Below, piece by piece: positions 1 through 7,162 of a stretch of DNA of 10,747 nucleotides (position 1 is its first letter; each line of letters begins with the position of its first letter). Where the stretch lies: the NCBI GenBank assembly GCA_043734785.1, contig JAYTEX010000010.1, forward strand, positions 1 to 10,747, given 5' to 3'. The stretch is from CAIKBL01 sp043734785 (GTDB taxonomy: Bacteria; Pseudomonadota; Gammaproteobacteria; Ga0077536). Position numbers and translations under genes: made by a program. The notes under the pieces are model-generated. The model searched no databases. It saw only the letters and a program-made list of their open reading frames with translations, and was not told where the DNA came from.

Positions 1-73
1 CGCCGAGTGCCCCCCCCTGTGTCAGGCGAGTTGTCGCGAATCTGAGTATCCGCGCGAGCGGGTCTACTCCGCT

Positions 74-141
74 GTTGGGCTTCGCAAGCTCACCCCAACC
101 TACCCAATCGGGTCAAGCTCACCCCAACAACCCCGATCGGG
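74..141. repeat. REP-like palindrome with a 29-bp-period duplicated half
   Basis: GTTGGG (74-79) pairs with CCCAAC (94-99), and inside it GCTT (79-82) pairs with AAGC (86-89), giving an imperfect hairpin of the kind common in proteobacterial intergenic REP elements. The right arm is then repeated: CAAGCTCACCCCAAC occurs at 85-99 and again exactly at 114-128. The 28-bp units (85-112 and 114-141) match at 24 of 28 positions by eye. Each unit ends in a second palindrome, CCCAATCGGG (103-112) or the perfect CCCGATCGGG (132-141). The REP assignment is by resemblance only. Confidence 0.55.
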
Positions 142-262
142 ATTCGTATCTGCGCGCGATGCTGCAAGCTTTCGCTCTGCTTAACTGGCTGAACCCTCCG
201 TTTAATCCGCCTCGAACGGAAATAATTCCTACGGCCTCTATTCATTTCTTCTGACTTTAAAG

Positions 263-277
263 ATTAATTAAATTAAT
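263..277. promoter_or_regulatory. Perfect AT-rich palindrome, candidate operator
   Basis: ATTAATTAAATTAAT is an exact inverted repeat: 7-bp arms ATTAATT and AATTAAT around a single A. It sits just upstream of the candidate -35 box at 281, a typical place for an activator or a repressor that blocks polymerase. AT-rich promoter-proximal DNA can form such palindromes by chance, so a binding role is inferred from position and symmetry. Confidence 0.35.
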
Positions 278-280
278 AAG

Positions 281-310
281 TTGGGAATGCAAGTCAAAGT
301 AATGTATAAA
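281..310 (+). promoter_or_regulatory. Candidate sigma70-type promoter of the envelope operon
   Basis: TTGGGA (281-286) resembles a -35 box and TATAAA (305-310) a -10 box, with an 18-bp spacer. Transcription would start near 317, about 25 nt before the chosen ATG at 342, leaving room for the GGAG (329-332) ribosome site. The -35 match is 4 of 6, so the call is moderate. It is the only clear promoter-like pair seen in the AT-rich leader. Confidence 0.4.
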
Positions 311-341
311 GCTTGATGAGGACTCAGTGGAGTATGGATTA

Positions 342-1898
342 ATGAATCTCAGGGCACAGTTTCTCTGCGCCAGTACAGTGATGGCAACCGTGATCGTTGC
401 CACCACCACACCGCTGGCGGCGGCGGCGGCACTTTCGAATGCGATGTCGAAGATGGATCGCACCATGGCGACGTTCAACCCCATCGGCAAGTACGTGCGC
501 AAACCGTTGGAACGAGCCGTTCCGAAACTGAGTTTTAAGGGCTCGTTCAAGCACTGGTCAGACATGCTGATCGACACCAATGATAAGGTCGGATTCCGGA
601 ATTTGGATTTCCGCTTCCTGCAACTGCAGAGCCTGCTCGAACTCGAAACCACTTATGCGTTGGCGCCTGGCCTCGATATTAATGCCGTCACTCACGCGCT
701 ATACGACGGGGTGTACGACTGGCAGGACTCCGCAGGGTTGTTTGCTGATCGCATCGATCGCACGGCCGAGGTCTACCACGACAGTGAACGCATCATGCGC
801 GAACTCTACGTGAGTTATCGCACACCCGGCTTTGATCTATTGGTCGGCAAGCAGCAGGTGATCTGGGGCAAGATGGACGGGCAGTTCATCGACATCGTGA
901 ACGGAATGGATCGTCGCGAATCCGTGCAGCTCGAGACCGAGGATTTCGAAACGCGGCGACTGCCCACCTGGATGGCGAATACGACGCTGCACTTCGGGCG
1001 CAACTCACTGCAACTTCTCTATATCGTGGACTTCGAACAGGATCGGCAGCCGTTGCCGGGCTCACCGTGGTTCTCTCCGTTGATTCCGCCAGCGGCACTC
1101 TCGAACGATATCTCACTGCCGGTCAAACGCCCGCAGACTTCCGACTTCGAAGATCATGAATTCGGGATGCGCTTCGATCGCTCTGCAGGTGCGCTAACCT
1201 ACGGGCTCATCTACGCCTACCTGTGGGACAAAAATCCCGTTCAACGTGTGATCGGGACCGAGGTAGGGGCTGCGGGAACGCTGCTACGGCTCCAGCCACG
1301 GCACGAGCGCCTGCACCATATGGGCGTGACTGCGGACTACGGAACCACCTTGCCACAGATGCCCTGGGTGGGCGCACTGCCGGCGGTGTTTCGCCTCGAA
1401 GCCTTGTGGACCAAGGGCGTGCGCTTTGCCGATTTCGACAAACAGGCTGCCGCGCGCGCCGGCGCCAGTACCGATGGCACTGCCGCGCACGATACCCTAC
1501 GCGCGGCGATTGCCGCCGAGTTCGGTATGCCGGCCAACACCACCCTGATCATCCAGCCGTCTTTCTACTACACATTTGGCTGGAACCCTGCCCTGAGCTT
1601 CGGCTTTGGCGGTGGCATCGGGGATCAATGGACCTTGATTCCGGTGGTCTTTGTGTCGCGTCCATTCGCGTTCTCACGTGATCGCCTGAGCGTTAATTTC
1701 ACGGCGCTCCCGGTCGTGGGCGGTCCGGAATTTGGTTGGCAAGGTCTCAAGACCAAATTGCGCGTGAAGTATAAATTCTCGCAGTTCGTAAGCAGCCAAT
1801 TGATCTACAACGGCTACGATACCGGGCGCCCGAACGAACTCTACGGCCAGTACGACGAATGGGATAACGTCGGTTGGGAGATCAATTATGAATTCTGA
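342..1898 (+). CDS. DUF1302 family outer-membrane beta-barrel protein
   Basis: A predicted outer-membrane protein of 518 residues, the usual size for DUF1302. It opens with a signal peptide (MNLR, then a hydrophobic stretch ending in an Ala run near residues 26-31). The family signature lies at about residues 153-193: RELYVSYRTPGFDLLVGKQQ, then VIWGKMDGQFIDIVNGMDRR. The rest alternates like beta-strands, rich in aromatics and Gly, and ends in Phe (EINYEF), as expected for a barrel recognised by the Bam machinery. I chose ATG 342, preceded by GGAG at 329-332; a GTG at 327 with GAGGA (318-322) would add five residues. It overlaps the next gene by 11 nt. DUF1302 proteins are commonly paired with DUF1329 proteins and linked to hydrophobic-compound handling; transport across the outer membrane is the likely role, with substrate unknown. 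Confidence 0.85.
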   Translation: MNLRAQFLCASTVMATVIVATTTPLAAAAALSNAMSKMDRTMATFNPIGKYVRKPLERAVPKLSFKGSFKHWSDMLIDTNDKVGFRNLDFRFLQLQSLLELETTYALAPGLDINAVTHALYDGVYDWQDSAGLFADRIDRTAEVYHDSERIMRELYVSYRTPGFDLLVGKQQVIWGKMDGQFIDIVNGMDRRESVQLETEDFETRRLPTWMANTTLHFGRNSLQLLYIVDFEQDRQPLPGSPWFSPLIPPAALSNDISLPVKRPQTSDFEDHEFGMRFDRSAGALTYGLIYAYLWDKNPVQRVIGTEVGAAGTLLRLQPRHERLHHMGVTADYGTTLPQMPWVGALPAVFRLEALWTKGVRFADFDKQAAARAGASTDGTAAHDTLRAAIAAEFGMPANTTLIIQPSFYYTFGWNPALSFGFGGGIGDQWTLIPVVFVSRPFAFSRDRLSVNFTALPVVGGPEFGWQGLKTKLRVKYKFSQFVSSQLIYNGYDTGRPNELYGQYDEWDNVGWEINYEF

Positions 1899-3231
1899 TG
1901 CTATCGCAAAATCCGCTGGTCGCACGCGCCAGTATCTGTGGCTTGCACTGTTGTGCTCGAGCATTGCGTGCGCCGACGAACCCACCTGGCGCACGGTCGA
2001 GCAACTGACCGCAGCGGAGCGTGCGTTGTTTGACCCGGATACCGCGACGCCACGCGACAGCACCTTGCCCTATCTGCCGGCGGAGCCCTATCCGTTCAAG
2101 CCCCCCTATACGGCCGAGGAAATGGGCTACCGTTCCTCTGAATTTCCGCATATCTCGCGTTGGCCGTATTCGATGATCGACGTGTTCGGGGTGATCACGA
2201 GTTCGGGGTATATCAACCAGGGCGCCGGGGTGACCTACATCTCCCCGACCACCGCACCAGGTCTGGATGGCTACATGCGCGGACTCAACGCCGGGGACGT
2301 GCATTCGCGCTGGTTATTTTTCAACACCTTCCCGCCCGAATCCGAGGCGGAACAACAGCTGTGGGTGATCTATCGTTCAGACCCCAAGTTCACCACGAAA
2401 ATGGATTTCTTCATATATTCGCCGCAGCTGCGCCGGGTGCGACGGCAGCCGCAGCCACGGCGCGATCAGCGCTTTCCGGATAATGCACAGACCTTCGATG
2501 ATGTGATGGGGCGTGATCCGTGGGAACTGGATTGGCGCTTGCTCGGCACCGATGTGCTCTACGAGACCGTGCGCTATCCCAATACGCGTCCCACGATCAC
2601 GCTCAACGATAACGGCCAAGGGTTTGTCGAGCACAAGACCGCCGACTTCAAGCCGATGGGTGATCAATATCCACACTATCGCGCAGATGGCGGCGTCGAT
2701 TGCTGGGTGGTGAAGGCAACGATCAAGACCGACATGGTCCCTGACTACAACGAGAAATACCTGATTTTCTGGCTTGATAAGCACAATTTCTATCCCTTGC
2801 GCACCGAGAAATACGGCCAGGACAACAACCTCATCATGGTTGAGGTACGGAACGCGAGACTGGAGAACCCCGCGCTGAAGGAATTTGGATATGCCGCGAA
2901 CAACACCCTCTACTGGGATCTGCCGCACGACATCATGAGTTACAGTTTCCATGATGCACACATCCCGCATGCATGGACATCAGAGCAACAAGCCATGATT
3001 TTCACGCCGGAATTTATGCGCCGACAATGGCTGGTCGAGCCATTGAAGTCGCAAGCACTGGTCGAGAATCCCGACCATTACTTCCTGCGTCCCCACCTGG
3101 ATCGCGATAAATTTCCGGAGGTACGGAAAATAGCGCTGACACCTGAACTAGAGGCGCGTGTACAGGCGCAGGAGAGCGCCGGACACTTGATCTTCGAGAC
3201 AGGAGACGAGGCAGCTACCAGCGCGCCGTAG
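1888..3231 (+). CDS. DUF1329 family periplasmic protein
   Basis: A 447-residue exported protein of the DUF1329 family, at the family's normal length. An N-terminal signal peptide (hydrophobic residues about 16-28, likely cut after ACA at 29) has no proper lipobox, so a soluble periplasmic form is expected. Family hallmarks are YSPQLRRVRRQPQPRR (177-192) and FDDVMGRDPWELDWRLLGTD (203-222). The ATG lies inside the end of the DUF1302 gene, an 11-nt overlap that implies translational coupling. DUF1329 proteins are regarded as LolA/LolB-like in fold and occur next to DUF1302 barrels, often with RND/MMPL-type exporters; no such exporter is seen here. A role in carrying lipid or another hydrophobic ligand between membrane and barrel is inferred from fold and pairing. 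Family call is strong, function weak. Confidence 0.88.
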   Translation: MNSDAIAKSAGRTRQYLWLALLCSSIACADEPTWRTVEQLTAAERALFDPDTATPRDSTLPYLPAEPYPFKPPYTAEEMGYRSSEFPHISRWPYSMIDVFGVITSSGYINQGAGVTYISPTTAPGLDGYMRGLNAGDVHSRWLFFNTFPPESEAEQQLWVIYRSDPKFTTKMDFFIYSPQLRRVRRQPQPRRDQRFPDNAQTFDDVMGRDPWELDWRLLGTDVLYETVRYPNTRPTITLNDNGQGFVEHKTADFKPMGDQYPHYRADGGVDCWVVKATIKTDMVPDYNEKYLIFWLDKHNFYPLRTEKYGQDNNLIMVEVRNARLENPALKEFGYAANNTLYWDLPHDIMSYSFHDAHIPHAWTSEQQAMIFTPEFMRRQWLVEPLKSQALVENPDHYFLRPHLDRDKFPEVRKIALTPELEARVQAQESAGHLIFETGDEAATSAP

Positions 3232-3237
3232 CCGCTC

Positions 3238-4200
3238 GTGCGCGCGCTGCGGAAGGTCTGGCTCGCACCTTGCCTGGTGTGCATCCTCGCGTGTCTCAGC
3301 GGGTGCGGCGACAAGGTGGCTCCAGTGCGCGAGGGAACACCACCGGGCCCTTACCGTCTCACGCTGGAATTCGCGCCGGCAAAACCGCTACCCCGCACCA
3401 AGACACAACTCACGTTCCGCCTCACCCATGCCACGAATGAGGCGGCTGTGCAAAACCTGCAGATCATCCACGAGCGAGCGCTGCATACGTTTATTATCGC
3501 GCGCGACTTTAGCAGTTTTGCGCACCTCCATCACGATGATTTCGCACCGCTCACCGCGCGCGACCTCGCGCACGGTCGCTTCACGTTTCCGTATGCGTTT
3601 CCGCAGGCAGGTCATTACCGCATCGTGAACGAATTCACACACCGCGATCGCACCTGGATGAAACAGTTCGATTTCACCGTCGGCGCGGCGTCCACTGTGC
3701 CCTCGGTCAAGATTGATCTCCGTCGGCGGCGATTCGTCGCGGGCTATCGCGCGACGCTATCGGTCTCTCCCGCTATTGTGGTCGCGGGTTACGAGGCCGA
3801 ACTGGTCTTGGACCTCGCGCGCGAGAATCAACCGGTAACCGATCTCCAACTCCTATTGGGCGCCGAAGTGCATGTCGCTCTGTGGCGAAGCGACGGCGAA
3901 CATTTTGGACACACCCACAGTTATACGCCGCAGATGGCGGCCATGATGCGCGCGATGGCTGAGCACGCTGGCCAGCACTCTGCGGCGATGATGCTGAAGA
4001 TGATGTCGGCGCCGGCGAGTCTCGTGTATCCCGGTCCTCGGATCCCCATTCGCTACACGTTTCCAGAACCCGGGGTGTATCAGTTGTTTCTACAATGCGC
4101 GCCGGGCGGCGTGCCCAAGGTATTCCCGTTCATGCTGGAAGTGGTCGCGCATCGCGACGGGATGGACACCGCGCTCGATACCATCGTACCCGTGCCGTGA
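3238..4200 (+). CDS. Two-domain His/Met-rich lipoprotein, possibly metal-binding
   Basis: A 320-residue lipoprotein starting at GTG, 6 nt after the DUF1329 stop. The signal peptide ends in lipobox LSGC (20-23), with Cys23 as lipidation site; Gly at +2 does not signal inner-membrane retention, so outer-membrane anchoring is likely. Two similar beta-rich halves follow. Half one (about 37-148) has HERALHTFIIARDFSSFAHLHHDD (from 78; H97, H99 and acidic residues close by) and ends FPQAGHYRIVNEF. Half two (about 165-303) has VHVALWRSDGEHFGHTHSYT (211-230) and ends FPEPGVYQLFLQC. Residues 233-256 are packed with eight Met and two His. The paired 'xHLHxD ... FPxxGxY' layout resembles periplasmic domains found in copper and other metal-associated proteins, so metal binding is a fair guess, not a proof. 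I know no named family member. The gene overlaps the next by 4 nt. Confidence 0.75.
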   Translation: MRALRKVWLAPCLVCILACLSGCGDKVAPVREGTPPGPYRLTLEFAPAKPLPRTKTQLTFRLTHATNEAAVQNLQIIHERALHTFIIARDFSSFAHLHHDDFAPLTARDLAHGRFTFPYAFPQAGHYRIVNEFTHRDRTWMKQFDFTVGAASTVPSVKIDLRRRRFVAGYRATLSVSPAIVVAGYEAELVLDLARENQPVTDLQLLLGAEVHVALWRSDGEHFGHTHSYTPQMAAMMRAMAEHAGQHSAAMMLKMMSAPASLVYPGPRIPIRYTFPEPGVYQLFLQCAPGGVPKVFPFMLEVVAHRDGMDTALDTIVPVP

Positions 4201-4793
4201 AGGTCTACGGTTGGACTGTTGCGCTCTGTTGGTGTTTCGCCAATGCACAAGCCGGACACGGCCTGATGAATTCCTTCGCGGGTATTGACTGGCTGCCGCC
4301 GGCTGGCACCACCCCGGCGGATCCGACTTATCGCGTAGAGCGCTGGCTGGAAGACACTGAACTCGCCGTCGCAGACACGCCGAGAAGGCTCCCGCTCGTG
4401 CTCGGTTTTGCGCGTGAGCGCCTGGCCGAAATTGAAGCGCTCATACGCGCCCACGATGCTGAGGCGGCCGGCCCGGCGATCGTGGCCTACGCTTCCCATC
4501 TGGTGCAGGCGAGCGCGATCGTGAACGGCCTTGAAGAGGCAGCACGGCCAGCTCCCTCGCTGGCGCTGGCGACGGCGTTGCTCGAGCACCAGTACATCGT
4601 CTCCAGCGACTATCTGGATCTGCCGCGCGAATCACGTGCAGTGCTGGCGGAAGTCATGCGGACTGCGGCGACGCACTACGCCGGGGTGCGCGCGCGACTG
4701 ACCCGTCGGACGCAGGACAGCTTGTTTTTCAAGGAAGAGGAGGTTCGCTGGTCCTGGGACCAGGCACAGGGCGCGGATGCGCAGGATTTGTAA
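4197..4793 (+). CDS. Exported helical protein, DUF5667-like
   Basis: A 198-residue protein starting at GTG 4197, overlapping the lipoprotein stop in a GTGA arrangement. A longer in-frame start at 4095 exists, but its extra 34 residues are Arg-rich shadow sequence, whereas GTG 4197 gives a clean signal peptide (MKVYGWTVALCWCFANAQA, cut before GHG). After a GIDWLPPAG segment, residues 44-112 read PTYRVERWLEDTELAVADTP, then a helix with FARERLAEIEALI and a further helix AIVAYASHLVQASAIVNGL. This matches the usual DUF5667 pattern (a 'P-Y-x-x-K/E-R' segment, then 'AxERLAEaeaL'). The remainder is predicted helical and ends acidic. It is probably periplasmic. As last gene of the operon it may stabilise or scaffold the other envelope proteins; no function is known to me. 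Confidence 0.72.
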   Translation: MKVYGWTVALCWCFANAQAGHGLMNSFAGIDWLPPAGTTPADPTYRVERWLEDTELAVADTPRRLPLVLGFARERLAEIEALIRAHDAEAAGPAIVAYASHLVQASAIVNGLEEAARPAPSLALATALLEHQYIVSSDYLDLPRESRAVLAEVMRTAATHYAGVRARLTRRTQDSLFFKEEEVRWSWDQAQGADAQDL

Positions 4794-5033
4794 CGAGGCG
4801 CCACGGGACCTGCGGCCATCCACCGGTCGTATTCCCTGGACCAGGGCCATTTCAATCGGCATCAAGCCCCTGCCGGATTCTTCCGAATGGCCAGACCGCC
4901 AATGATCCAAGCGCGGTGCGTTCTGGCAAATCGCGCGCACCTCGCCGACAATGTAGGGCCCCGTTGTTGGACGTATCGTCATGTTGCTGAGTGCGTCCAC
5001 TTTCCCCTGCGCCTGTCGAGCGAGCATTAAGCC
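4794..5033 (+). other. Intergenic spacer between the two gene blocks
   Basis: This 240-nt gap separates the envelope operon from the catabolic block and is the longest internal non-coding stretch. I see no hairpin-plus-T-run terminator, no convincing promoter pair and no recognisable gene. A short palindrome GACG-tat-CGTC sits at 4970-4980. A minus-strand frame stays open across the gap, but its product is unrecognised and it continues opposite two real genes. A promoter for the CoA-transferase gene would be expected here but I cannot point to one. Confidence 0.5.
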
Positions 5034-6245
5034 ATGAGCGGCGCCCTCGATGGGGTTCGAGTCCTCGATCTGACCTCGGTCCTGATGGGACCGTTCGCGA
5101 CTCAGCTCCTCGGCGACATGGGCGCTGAAGTGATCAAGGTAGAACCACCGACCGGGGATACTACGCGTGGTCTGGAGCCTGCACGCCATGCAGGAATGGG
5201 CGCCGCTTTCTTGCATGTCAATCGCAACAAACGCAGCATCGTGCTCGATCTCAAGCAACCCACAGGCCATGCCGCGTTGCTACGTCTCGTCAAGCTTTCG
5301 GACGTGCTGGTCTACAACGTGCGGCCATTGGCGATGGCGCGCCTCGATCTCGCCTGGCCGCGGCTATCCGCCGTCAATCCGCGCCTGATCTATGCCGGCG
5401 TTTTCGGTTATGGGCAGGACGGGCCGTATGCCGCCAAGCCGGCTTACGACGATTTGATCCAGGGTGCGATCGGCCTACCCTCGCTGGTCGCGAGAGTCGG
5501 TGATGGCACGCCGCGCTATGTACCGATCGCGCTCGTCGATCGCACCGTCGGCATGAGCGCCGCCATGGCCGTGTCTGCGGCGCTGTATCGACGCGAGAAG
5601 TCTGGCGTCGGGCAGGCGATCGACATCCCGATGTTTGAAACCATGGTGCCGTTCATGCTGGCCGAACATCTGGCCGGACAGACCTTCGAGCCTCCGATGG
5701 GCGCCGCAGGCTATGCGCGGTTGCTCGCGCGCGAACGCACACCCTTCGTGACCCAGGACGGTTATGTCTGCGCGTTGATCTATAGCGACGGCCAGTGGCG
5801 CAGTTTCTTCAAGATGCTCGGGCAGCCCGAGCGCTGCGCGAGCGACCCGCGCTTGGCCACCTTGGCAAGCCGAACACACCATATCGATGCGCTCTACAGC
5901 ATGGTCGCCGAGATCTTGCTTACGCGCACGACCTCGGAATGGCTGACCCTGTTTGAAACAGCGGACATTCCGGCAAGTCCCTTACATACGTTGGATTCTC
6001 TACCGACCGATCCACATCTCGCGGCGGTCAACTATTTTCAGACCACCCTGCATCCGAGCGAAGGCGCGATCCGCGAAATGCGACCGGCTTCACGCTGGTC
6101 GGAGTCTCCGGCCGCCATTCGGCGGCATGCACCGCGCCTGGGCGAACACAGCGCGGAGATTCTGGCCGAGGCGGGCTATACGGCTGAGGAGATTGCGGAC
6201 ATGGTGGCGCGCAGGGTGACTACAGTGCCGCCGATAAGCCCTTGA
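5034..6245 (+). CDS. Class III CoA-transferase (CaiB/BaiF family)
   Basis: A 403-residue cytoplasmic enzyme of the family that moves CoA between carboxylic acids, typically activating a substrate acid. The N-terminus LDGVRVLDLTSVLMGPFATQ, then GDMGAEVIKVEPP (28-39) and NRNKRSIVLDLK (63-74), is classic. GYGQDGPY (125-132) follows, and the catalytic Asp is D169 in LVDRTVG, equivalent to the acyl-anhydride-forming Asp of formyl-CoA transferase. The related alpha-methylacyl-CoA racemases keep a His in a 'GHDxxY' segment; here that place reads AYDD (137-140) with Tyr, favouring transferase over racemase. A TAA lies two codons before the ATG, so the start cannot extend upstream; no strong Shine-Dalgarno is seen. 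It ends 23 nt before the dioxygenase gene. Substrate unknown. Confidence 0.9.
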   Translation: MSGALDGVRVLDLTSVLMGPFATQLLGDMGAEVIKVEPPTGDTTRGLEPARHAGMGAAFLHVNRNKRSIVLDLKQPTGHAALLRLVKLSDVLVYNVRPLAMARLDLAWPRLSAVNPRLIYAGVFGYGQDGPYAAKPAYDDLIQGAIGLPSLVARVGDGTPRYVPIALVDRTVGMSAAMAVSAALYRREKSGVGQAIDIPMFETMVPFMLAEHLAGQTFEPPMGAAGYARLLARERTPFVTQDGYVCALIYSDGQWRSFFKMLGQPERCASDPRLATLASRTHHIDALYSMVAEILLTRTTSEWLTLFETADIPASPLHTLDSLPTDPHLAAVNYFQTTLHPSEGAIREMRPASRWSESPAAIRRHAPRLGEHSAEILAEAGYTAEEIADMVARRVTTVPPISP

Positions 6246-6256
6246 ATGACGAATAA

Positions 6257-6262
6257 AGGAGG
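6257..6262 (+). promoter_or_regulatory. Strong ribosome binding site for the dioxygenase gene
   Basis: AGGAGG, a near-perfect Shine-Dalgarno sequence, lies 6 nt before ATG 6269. It fixes that ATG rather than the TTG three bases earlier, and is the strongest ribosome site seen in the window, suggesting the dioxygenase is well translated. Confidence 0.8.
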
Positions 6263-6268
6263 CACTTG

Positions 6269-7162
6269 ATGCGTGAACCACTGGCGATTTGTGCAGGAAG
6301 ACTGCGCGAAGAGGGAGTTGTGTACCTGCCGCAGATACTGGATGCTGCCACCTTGGAGAAAGCTTCGGCGCTGTTCGACTGGAGCATCGCGCATCCGACG
6401 CCGTCTGCCTGCCGCTTCTACGAATCCGAGACCGGTAACTTCTATCAGGATCTGTGCCACCCAGAAGCCGCACGCACGTATCGCGAGCTCCTGTCGTATT
6501 CATCGATCGCTGATCTCGTGGCCGCGTTGTGGAAGAGTCCAGAGGTTTGGTTCCTCTATGAACAGATTTTTCTGAAGGAGGGCCCGGCGATGCGACGCAC
6601 CCCGTGGCATCAGGATTCACCGTATCTCGCGCTCGAGGGCGAGCAGATCGCGGTGCTGTGGATCAACTTCGATGCGGTGAGCAAAGAGAATTCGTTGGAA
6701 TTCGTGCGCGGCTCGCATCGGGGCACGCTCTACGATGGCTCAGCCTTCGATGCGCAGGACGATACAAAGCCGATCTATGCCCACGGCCTGCCGCGTCTGC
6801 CCGATATTGAAGCCGATCGCGCTGCGTGGGATATCGTGTCCTGGGCGATTACGCCGGGCGACGTGGTGGTGTTCCATCCGAGTATGCTGCACGGGGGTGC
6901 GCCAACTGCCGGGGGTGTTCGCCGCCGTACCCTGTCGCTGCGCTTCTTCGGCGAAGATGCGCGCTACGCCACGCGTCCAGATCCGGCACCGGCGCCGCTG
7001 GTCGCGGGCCTGCACGACACCTTGCGCGCGGGAAATCCCTTCCGTCATCCCGCCTTCCCTAAGCTGCGACCGCGACCCGCGGGATTCGAGGCGATCCCGC
7101 GCCGTGCCGGGCACGCGCAGGCACTGCGGGCACAAATACAAAAAGCACCGGTGAAGGCATGA
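6269..7162 (+). CDS. Phytanoyl-CoA dioxygenase (PhyH) family Fe(II)/2-oxoglutarate oxygenase
   Basis: A 297-residue cytoplasmic oxygenase of the PhyH family, which uses O2 and 2-oxoglutarate to hydroxylate substrates including acyl-CoAs. The facial triad is visible: H114 and D116 in TPWHQDSPY and distal H208 in HPSMLHGG. R219, eleven residues after H208, matches the spacing of the 2-oxoglutarate-binding Arg of human PHYH. LWINFDAVSKENSLEFVRGS (130-149) and TPGDVVVFHPS are typical core segments. Its length fits bacterial members. A strong AGGAGG precedes the ATG. It follows the CoA-transferase by 23 nt, so an acyl-CoA or its precursor acid is a likely substrate, but bacterial PhyH enzymes act on very diverse molecules. 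Its stop overlaps an 18-codon micro-ORF in an ATGA. Confidence 0.88.
   Translation: MREPLAICAGRLREEGVVYLPQILDAATLEKASALFDWSIAHPTPSACRFYESETGNFYQDLCHPEAARTYRELLSYSSIADLVAALWKSPEVWFLYEQIFLKEGPAMRRTPWHQDSPYLALEGEQIAVLWINFDAVSKENSLEFVRGSHRGTLYDGSAFDAQDDTKPIYAHGLPRLPDIEADRAAWDIVSWAITPGDVVVFHPSMLHGGAPTAGGVRRRTLSLRFFGEDARYATRPDPAPAPLVAGLHDTLRAGNPFRHPAFPKLRPRPAGFEAIPRRAGHAQALRAQIQKAPVKA

Larger units (their letters stand above)
1..341. other. Non-coding leader region upstream of the envelope operon
   Basis: No convincing gene is seen on either strand. Two + strand frames stay open through the first 190-250 bases, but they have no recognisable protein content and run through palindromic repeats, so I treat them as chance. 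The region starts with a run of eight C (10-17), then carries a REP-like repeat (74-141), a weak inverted repeat (TCCGTT 197-202 with AACGGA 215-220, 12-nt loop, no T-run), and then a sharp switch to AT-rich sequence (about 240-310) holding a palindrome and a promoter candidate. The upstream gene, if any, lies outside the window. Confidence 0.6.

Noticed and set aside
197..226. Inverted repeat TCCGTT/AACGGA as a transcription terminator
   Set aside because: The loop is 12 nt, the stem only 6 bp and no T-run follows.
2..254. Possible C-terminal end of an upstream gene on the + strand
   Set aside because: Two frames stay open for up to 250 nt, but they run through palindromic repeats and give low-complexity, unrecognisable peptides.
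1223..1681. + strand open frame (152 codons) inside the DUF1302 gene
   Set aside because: It is an Arg-rich out-of-frame shadow of the barrel gene with no domain content.
2377..2970. Minus-strand open frame (197 codons) opposite the DUF1329 gene
   Set aside because: The + strand carries unmistakable DUF1329 signature motifs in the same bases; the antisense product is unrecognised.
4095..4196. Upstream start for the DUF5667-like protein
   Set aside because: The extra 34 residues are Arg-rich, overlap the lipoprotein gene out of frame, and would bury a good signal peptide that begins exactly at GTG 4197.
4632..5270. Minus-strand open frame (212 codons) spanning the 4794-5033 gap
   Set aside because: It runs opposite the end of the DUF5667-like gene and the start of the CoA-transferase gene, and its product shows no family features. 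I considered it because it covers the gap, but nothing supports expression.
6246..6269. Seven-codon frame MTNKGGT between the CoA-transferase and dioxygenase genes
   Set aside because: It contains the strong AGGAGG ribosome site of the next gene and is too short to mean anything.
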